NCBI GenBank assembly: GCA_009663005.1
Contig: VIGQ01001849.1
Span: forward strand, 10,001 to 22,500
Source of the DNA: Actinidia chinensis
Lineage: Eukaryota; Streptophyta; Magnoliopsida; Ericales; Actinidiaceae
DNA length: 12,500 nucleotides
Direction of reading: 5' to 3'
Made by a program: the position numbers and the translations under genes. This document shows, piece after piece, positions 8,424 to 12,500 of this stretch (the stretch's first letter is position 1; every line of letters starts with the position of its first letter). A model generated the notes under the pieces. The model was not told the origin of the DNA. It ran no database searches and worked only from the letters and a program-made list of their open reading frames with translations.

Positions 8424-8576
8424 TGCCATACAGATGTTGACTATGTAAGGTCTAAGAGTGATATACGTTATACTTCCGGCTTCTATACATTTCATGTTTG
8501 TCATCTCATATCTTGAAAAAGTAAGAAGCAAGTAGTTGTCACTCAATTTTCTGCCGAAGCTGAGTATCGTGTCATG
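8424..8576 (+). pseudogene. Copia RNase H pseudogene, upstream part
   Basis: RNase H removes the RNA strand during reverse transcription. DVDYVRSKSDIRYTSGF is followed by a TGA, then KSKKQVVVTQFSAEAEYRVM, the characteristic copia RNase H S-A-E-A-E-Y block. The distance from YVDD to this block is only about 60 bases of unmatched sequence, so most of the RT thumb/connection region appears deleted between about 8385 and 8425. The domain is interrupted after VM at 8576 by the solo LTR and resumes at 9962. Confidence 0.88.
8572..8576. repeat. Left target-site duplication TCATG of the solo LTR
   Basis: TCATG immediately precedes the TG start of the inserted LTR and is repeated exactly after its CA end at 9962-9966. 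Five bp is the normal duplication length for Ty3/gypsy and many copia integrases. Confidence 0.92.
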
Positions 8577-9118
8577 TGCCACGACCTGACCCATTATATA
8601 CTAGGTTCCACCAATCATACAGGTGCCACGTGACCGGCCAATGAAATTCCATCTCATTAAGGCATTTCTAATTAACTCAGTTTAGGAATTTACTAACATC
8701 ATTTTGCATGCATTGCTTGAATGAAATACATGCGAAAACATTCAATAAAATTAGAGCTGACATATTACTACATTTAAACTGAATGCAAATATATACAATT
8801 ATCATCATGATTTTGATACACAAAAGCTAACACAGTTCTAGCCACAAAATGGCACATCCGTCAGCAACTACTATATAAAGTTCAAAATATAAAATTCCTA
8901 TACTATCACAAAATACAGAACTATCAAAAACTTAGCACGCTAGGGTCACTTGCCCTCAATCGCGTTCCTCCTCATTTCCATCACTTGAAATGAGTTACAT
9001 TCAATAATGTCTTAAACACTAGGCTAGTGTGAGTCAAATTATATAAAACATACATGCACCCATGAAAACATATGAAAATTAGGTTCATTTCAAAAACATA
9101 AAATCATTTTTTTTTATC

Positions 9119-9224
9119 AATTCATGGCTCAAATAAGCCAATCCTTGACTATCAGTCAAGATACAATATACAAACAATCCCTCCACGGAATTCATAGCTC
9201 AAGTACTCCAAATAACCCTTGACT
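9119..9224. repeat. Imperfect direct duplication with 70-bp spacing inside the solo LTR
   Basis: AATTCATGGCTCAAATAAGC at 9119 is echoed by AATTCATAGCTCAAGTACTC at 9189, and both are followed by a CCTTGACTA segment (9143 and 9217). Two diverged copies suggest an old tandem duplication in the LTR. Confidence 0.7.
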
Positions 9225-9584
9225 ACACGTCTTCATTTATGATTGACAACTTGTGACACACTCAACCGTTCAACGAGTACGAGAATATAGCGAACGGCTC
9301 TAAACTTTTTTGTATGAATTCATTCCATGATCATTTCGTCATGATCTCCTTATTAAATCACTCATGCTATATTTTTTTCCAAGCAAACGTGGCATCATAT
9401 GAACTATTTGTCACTTAAACATACTTTTAAACTATCATTCTCATAATTTCATTGTATATAAACCCAGCATACTTTTAAACATAAAATATATAATTTAAAC
9501 TAAGCACGCTTTTCATTACAAAATATACAAACGTTACTTTTATACTATGTAATATATAACAAGACTCACTCATGCTTAACTCTG

Positions 9585-9679
9585 TCATTATTTTTCTTTC
9601 TCTAATTCTCTGTCTTTTCTTTCTTTCTTCCTAACTCTCTGTCTCTTTTTCTCTTTTCGTCTCTTTTGTCATTCTTTCC
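9585..9679 (-). repeat. Purine-rich tract (minus strand) of the solo LTR
   Basis: The plus strand shows TTTCTTTCTCTAATTCTCTG and continuing CT-rich sequence, so the LTR sense strand is GA-rich. It lies after the AT-rich promoter-like area in LTR sense orientation. The left LTR at 84-200 has a comparable tract. Confidence 0.75.
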
Positions 9680-9687
9680 TTAAACTA

Positions 9688-9742
9688 TATCTATATATCT
9701 ATATATAATAATATATATATATATTATATATATATATATATT
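9688..9742. repeat. AT dinucleotide / TATA-like tract in the solo LTR
   Basis: Runs of CTATATATCTATATATAATA and then alternating TA, self-complementary around TATTATA. In LTR sense orientation it sits just upstream of the purine tract, where a TATA element would be expected. The promoter role is inference, and a plain microsatellite is equally possible. Confidence 0.7.
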
Positions 9743-9961
9743 TCACAAGCAACGAGAAGACACTGTATCCTGACTCATCAGAATTAATTGATAAAATTAT
9801 ACTTCAGCCGTTAACTTTAAAATATTATATCTCTAAATATCTTCTTTAATTTTATCCGGCAAATGTTTTGAAGCTTTCAATTTACCCCAAAATATATTAA
9901 ATGCTTAAATTTAATTCAAAATTTTCTATTTTTGTAAAAAAGTAAAGGTCAGGGTATAACA

Positions 9962-9966
9962 TCATG
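9962..9966. repeat. Right target-site duplication TCATG of the solo LTR
   Basis: Exact copy of 8572-8576, directly after the terminal CA of the inserted LTR. Confidence 0.92.
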
Positions 9967-10264
9967 GCTTAAGGAACAAGTGAAATTCTTTACCTTCGAT
10001 CTCTCCTAACTGAGTTGGGCTCCTTAGTGACAGACTCGTCTTACCTATTTTGTGACAATAAGTCTGCTATCACGTTATCTTCTGATTCAGTCTTTCATGA
10101 GAGAATAAAAACACATTAAAGCTGATATTCACTTCATTCAAAAAAAAAGTTCATTCAGGGTTTATCACTCCTAACTCTGTTCCACCATCTGCTCAGACTG
10201 CTGATATATTCACAAAGTCTATTGGACCCTCATTATTGGGGTCATCTCTTGTCAAGCTAGGGCT
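9962..10264 (+). pseudogene. Copia RNase H pseudogene, downstream part
   Basis: Directly after the target duplication the frame continues as GTSEILYLRSLLTELG, following one TAA (9970-9972) that is probably a mutated Gln codon. SYLFCDNKSAITLSSDSVFH contains the conserved D-N-K-S/A block of copia RNase H. A frameshift occurs near 10113 and another at an A9 tract (about 10140-10148), after which the C-terminal signature PPSAQTADIFTK and the final KLGL (10253-10264) are readable. The normal stop and 3' LTR do not follow. Sequence on the opposite strand turns into gypsy pol within about 12 bases. Confidence 0.9.
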
Positions 10265-10276
10265 TCCCTTGTTGGT

Positions 10277-10635
10277 TGGATTCGTAATATACTTTCTAAA
10301 CACTGAAACATGAAACACATCATGCACATTTGCAAAATCTGGTGGTCAAGGCAAACCAATATGCTACCGGTCACATCTTCTCTAAAATTTCAAATGGCCC
10401 CACATATCGTGAACTCAACTTTCCTTTCTTCCCAAATCTCATAATGCCTTTCATTGGCAAAACTTTCAAGAATAGCCAATCGCCTTCTTGAAAAATCTAG
10501 CTCTCATCTATTTGCATCAACATAACTTTTCTACCGATCTTGTGCCGCTTTCAGTCAATCCTGAATCAACTTAATTTTTTCTGTAGTTTTTAACACAATA
10601 TATGGCCCTGTAATCTTTATTTCTCCAATCTCTGT
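10277..10635 (-). pseudogene. Gypsy integrase C-terminal (GPY/F-like) region, truncated
   Basis: Continues from the integrase core after a stop at 10636. Readable pieces are VLPMKGIMRFGKKGKLSSRY (about 10418-10477), VGPFEILEK, then after a break PDFANVHDVFHVSVFRKY (10289-10342). This is the DNA-binding tail that precedes a chromodomain in chromoviruses. Here it ends at the junction with the copia element, so any chromodomain has been lost. A TGA after GPFEILEKM and other stops interrupt it. Confidence 0.85.
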
Positions 10636-11310
10636 CTAACACGATGGTGATCTATACTTTCTAACATAGAGTGCTTCAAAAGGTGCCATACCAATACTCA
10701 CTTGGTAGCTATTATTATAAGTGAACTCTGCCAAAGCTAGGTGTTCCTCCCAACTTCCTTGCAAATCCATTGCACACGCCGGCAACAAATCCTCCAACAT
10801 TTGTATTGTCGTCTCCGACTGTGCATCAGTTTGTGGGTGAAAAATTGTACACAAATTCAGCTTCGGCCCCATTTTTTGTTGTAAAGATTGCCAAAATTTT
10901 GATATAAACCTCAGATCTCTATCCGATATGATTGATATTGGAGCCCTATGCAATCACACGATCTCCCTCAAGTAAATGGCCTTAATTTGATCCATAGTTT
11001 ACGTATTCCTAATTGGAATAAAGTGCGATGACTTAGTCAAATGGTCCATTATAACCCATATCGAATTATTCCATTTTGTCATACGAGAAAATCCAATCAC
11101 AAAATTCATCATGATATCCTCTCATTTTTACTTTGAAATTGGTAGTGGTTGAAGTAATCCCGTAGGTTTTTGACATACAACATTAATCTGCTGACATTGC
11201 AAACGCTTACCGATATACTCTCGAATTTTGCTTTTCATACCCACCCATCAGTATATCTTCTTCAGATCCTGTTACGTTATCATCATTCCCGGGTGAATAG
11301 CATATCACTT
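10636..11310 (-). pseudogene. Gypsy integrase pseudogene (zinc finger plus rve core, D,D35E retained)
   Basis: One frame runs from AIHPG (about 11301) to the stop at 10636, with several internal stops. The zinc-binding part keeps a His in IHPG, but the normal K-C-L-T-C-Q-Q reads KRLQCQQ, so the first Cys is Arg. QKPTGLLQPLPI marks the linker to the core. The core has VIMDHLTKSSHFIPI (Asp 11044-11046), IISDRDLRFISKFW (Asp 10921-10923) and HPQTDAQSETTIQMLEDLL (Glu 10813-10815). Exactly 35 residues lie between the last two catalytic positions. WEEHLALAEFTYNNSYQ and GMAPFEALY complete the family pattern. The longest open stretch is 10636-10953. Confidence 0.93.
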
Positions 11311-11572
11311 TGACTTATGTCCTTTATCAATAACCTGCCATTTGATGTCCACCATATCAAGCAAGCACATTCTGTTTTGAAATTTAAGTACTCCATCTAC
11401 CATTCTGAATTCTGAATCTGGTTTCATTGTCAAGTTGTCATGAATCTTCTTAAGCTTGGGATCCTCCATCTATCTACGTCTAATTTCTTTCAAAATTTCA
11501 GGTTTTGCAATAATCATTGCACATAAGCCTTCATTTTACTATGCAACTGTTCTGTAATCAATACATTTAAAT
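11311..11572 (-). pseudogene. Gypsy RNase H-integrase spacer, degraded
   Basis: On the minus strand, fragments such as DPKLKKIHDNL, FRMVDGVLKFQNRMCL and IKWQVIDKGHKSK appear with intervening stops. This matches the variable spacer between RNase H and the integrase zinc finger in plant gypsy pol. It is assigned mainly by position and has no catalytic motif. Confidence 0.65.
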
Positions 11573-12015
11573 TTTTCGTTGCTTTCTGACCCAATGCATC
11601 CGCTGCCACATTTGTCTTTCTTGGATGGTAGTTAATGTTGATATCATAATCTTTCATCAATTGTAACCATCTTCGTTACCTCAAATTCAACTCTTTTTGC
11701 GTATAGATATACTTCAAACTCTTATGATATGTGTAAATCTCCACTTCACCCCATACAAGTAATTGTCTCCATATTTTTACCACAAAAAATGACTGCCGCT
11801 AACTCCAATTATGAGTAGGGTATTTATGCTAATGGGCTTCACTGTCTTGAAGCCATATGCAATAACTTTTCTATTTTGGCTCAACACACCACTCAAATCC
11901 TTGACTGAAGCATCACTATAAAATTCAAAATCCCTTTCATGCCCTCTGAAATGCAAGTATAGAGGTGCTGAATCAACCTCTTCTTCAGCTATTGGAAACT
12001 CTATTCCTTTTTTTT
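11573..12015 (-). pseudogene. Gypsy RNase H pseudogene
   Basis: Begins after a frameshift at an A8 tract (12008-12015) that ends the RT frame. The first part includes EFYSDASVKDLSGVLSQNRK with the conserved Y-S-D-A-S (11906-11920) and KVIAYGF. A stop near 11777 and another shift follow, then EIYTYHKSLKYIYTQKELN, where the family has T-D-H-K (here TYHK, so a catalytic Asp is replaced by Tyr), and YHPRKTNVAADAL (from 11630 downwards). The domain would degrade RNA in RNA-DNA hybrids. It is split over at least two frames. Confidence 0.88.
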
Positions 12016-12498
12016 CGTCCACACAAATGGTTCCTTCTTTCTAGTTAATTCTGTCAAATGTACTGCTATCTTTGGAAAGTCCTTAACAAATCTCCTATAA
12101 TACCCCGTAAGCCCCAAGAAACTTCTAACCTCAAAAACAGTCTTGGGTTGTGACCAATTCACAATTGCTGTGATTTTCTGGGTATCAATTGAGATCTCCT
12201 CTCTGCTAATAATTTATCCCAAAAATACCACACTATCTAGCCAAAATTCATATTTCTTGAATTTGGCATACTATCTTTGGTCTTTCAGTATTTACAACAC
12301 GATTCTTAAGTGTTCAGCATGTTGATTATCATCTTTTAAGTATATAAGGATATTGTCAATGAAGATAATCACAAACTCATCCAATTACCTTTTAAAAATT
12401 CGATTCATCAAATCCATGAACGCGGCTGGTGCGTTAGTGACTCCAAATGGCATTACTAAAAACTCATAATGTCCATACTGTGTCCTAACCGTTGTTTT
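12009..12498 (-). pseudogene. Gypsy reverse transcriptase pseudogene (C-terminal half in window)
   Basis: One frame from [20 protein letters not shown] through LTGYYRRFVKDFPKIAVHL to FVWTK. The catalytic box, normally F-I-D-D-I, reads FIDNILIY at 12340-12363, with the second Asp changed to Asn (AAT, 12352-12354). The stretch between includes YAKFKKYEFW and ISIDTQKITAIVNWSQPKT. Four in-frame stops lie at 12385-12387, 12292-12294, 12271-12273 and 12214-12216, and a frameshift in the A8 tract separates it from RNase H. The fingers and the first catalytic Asp lie beyond the window edge. Confidence 0.93.
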
Positions 12499-12500
12499 CT

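Larger units (their letters stand above)
8577..9961 (-). mobile_element. Solo LTR (1385 bp), gypsy-type, inserted in the copia RNase H
   Basis: On the plus strand it begins TGCCACGACCTGACCC and ends GGTCAGGGTATAACA, flanked by perfect TCATG duplications. The interrupted copia coding sequence resumes exactly at the duplication. On the minus strand it starts TGTTATACCCTGACC, typical of plant chromovirus LTRs, and ends GGGTCAGGTCGTGGCA. The two ends share an imperfect subterminal inversion (CCTGACC). It contains no coding sequence, primer site or polypurine tract, so it is a solo LTR left by LTR-LTR recombination. Orientation is inferred from the TGTTATACCC start and the early AT and purine tracts. 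Whether it belongs to the gypsy family downstream cannot be decided here. Confidence 0.9.
4623..10264 (+). mobile_element. Decayed Ty1/copia retrotransposon (internal region, 3' truncated)
   Basis: Domains run gag, protease, integrase, RT, RNase H in one orientation. Integrase before RT is the defining order of Ty1/copia. The element starts at the primer binding site and ends just after the last RNase H residues (KLGL at about 10253-10264), where it meets an opposing gypsy fragment. The polypurine tract and 3' LTR are absent. A 1385-bp solo LTR interrupts the RNase H region. Every domain has stops or frameshifts, so it cannot make a full polyprotein. The copia clade was not determined. Confidence 0.92.
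10277..12500 (-). mobile_element. Truncated Ty3/gypsy retrotransposon pol, chromovirus-like
   Basis: Reading the minus strand from 12500 downwards gives RT, RNase H, integrase and the start of the integrase C-terminal tail. That order defines Ty3/gypsy. The element enters from the right edge, so gag, protease and 5' LTR are outside the window. It stops within the tail, after HDVFHVSVFRKYITNP, at 10277, so no chromodomain, polypurine tract or 3' LTR is present. The HDVFHVS-(M/V)-(L/F)-RKY signature is typical of plant chromoviruses such as Tekay/Del-like elements; the clade is inference. Stops and frameshifts occur throughout. Confidence 0.93.

Noticed and set aside
8349..8594. Minus-strand frame across the RNase H and solo LTR boundary
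   Set aside because: Crosses a proven insertion boundary and opposes recognisable RT/RNase H coding.
9688..9742. Replication origin or matrix attachment site
   Set aside because: Only AT alternation is visible; it is explained as a TATA-like or microsatellite tract of the solo LTR.
12143..12325. Plus-strand frame opposite gypsy RT
   Set aside because: Shadow of the minus-strand RT, which has strong family motifs.

Overview
The window looks like nuclear DNA from a flowering plant. It is AT-rich, has no compact gene order, and is built almost entirely from decayed LTR retrotransposons. I see no intact host gene, no tRNA or rRNA gene, no CRISPR array and no prokaryotic feature. The long reading frames are either fragments of retrotransposon gag-pol or chance frames in low-complexity DNA. 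The species cannot be named from sequence alone.

Layout. (1) 1-2331: the right-hand part of a very long LTR, probably Ty3/gypsy chromovirus type. It carries a hairpin at its left edge, a purine-rich leader, and three adjoining tandem arrays (34, about 60 and 24 bp periods). It ends in GGGGCGTGACA. (2) 2332-4106: non-coding DNA with CAC-rich, G-rich and GA-microsatellite patches, then AT-rich DNA. (3) 4107 to about 4480: a repeat resembling the end of a plant hAT-type non-autonomous element, with a 187-bp internal spacing. (4) About 4484-10264: a plus-strand Ty1/copia element with an LTR remnant, an initiator-tRNA-Met type primer binding site, gag, protease, integrase, reverse transcriptase (RT) and RNase H. 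All coding parts are broken by stops and frameshifts, and the 3' LTR is missing. (5) 8577-9961: a minus-strand solo LTR of 1385 bp inserted in the copia RNase H region, with TG...CA ends and perfect 5-bp TCATG target-site duplications. (6) About 10277-12500: a minus-strand Ty3/gypsy pol (RT, RNase H, integrase and the start of its C-terminal tail), truncated at its 3' side where it meets the copia 3' end head-to-head, and running off the right edge.

How it fits together. The copia element appears to be an old insertion. After it landed, a gypsy-type element inserted into its RNase H region and recombined to a solo LTR. A separate gypsy copy now abuts its 3' end at a junction between two truncated elements. 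Both integrases keep the D, D, 35, E catalytic residues, while other active sites are lost: the copia protease Asp, the first copia RT Asp and one gypsy RT Asp. That is what random decay of dead copies would give. I found no undescribed functional system. The most informative structures are the precisely delimited solo LTR and the compound minisatellite inside the left LTR.
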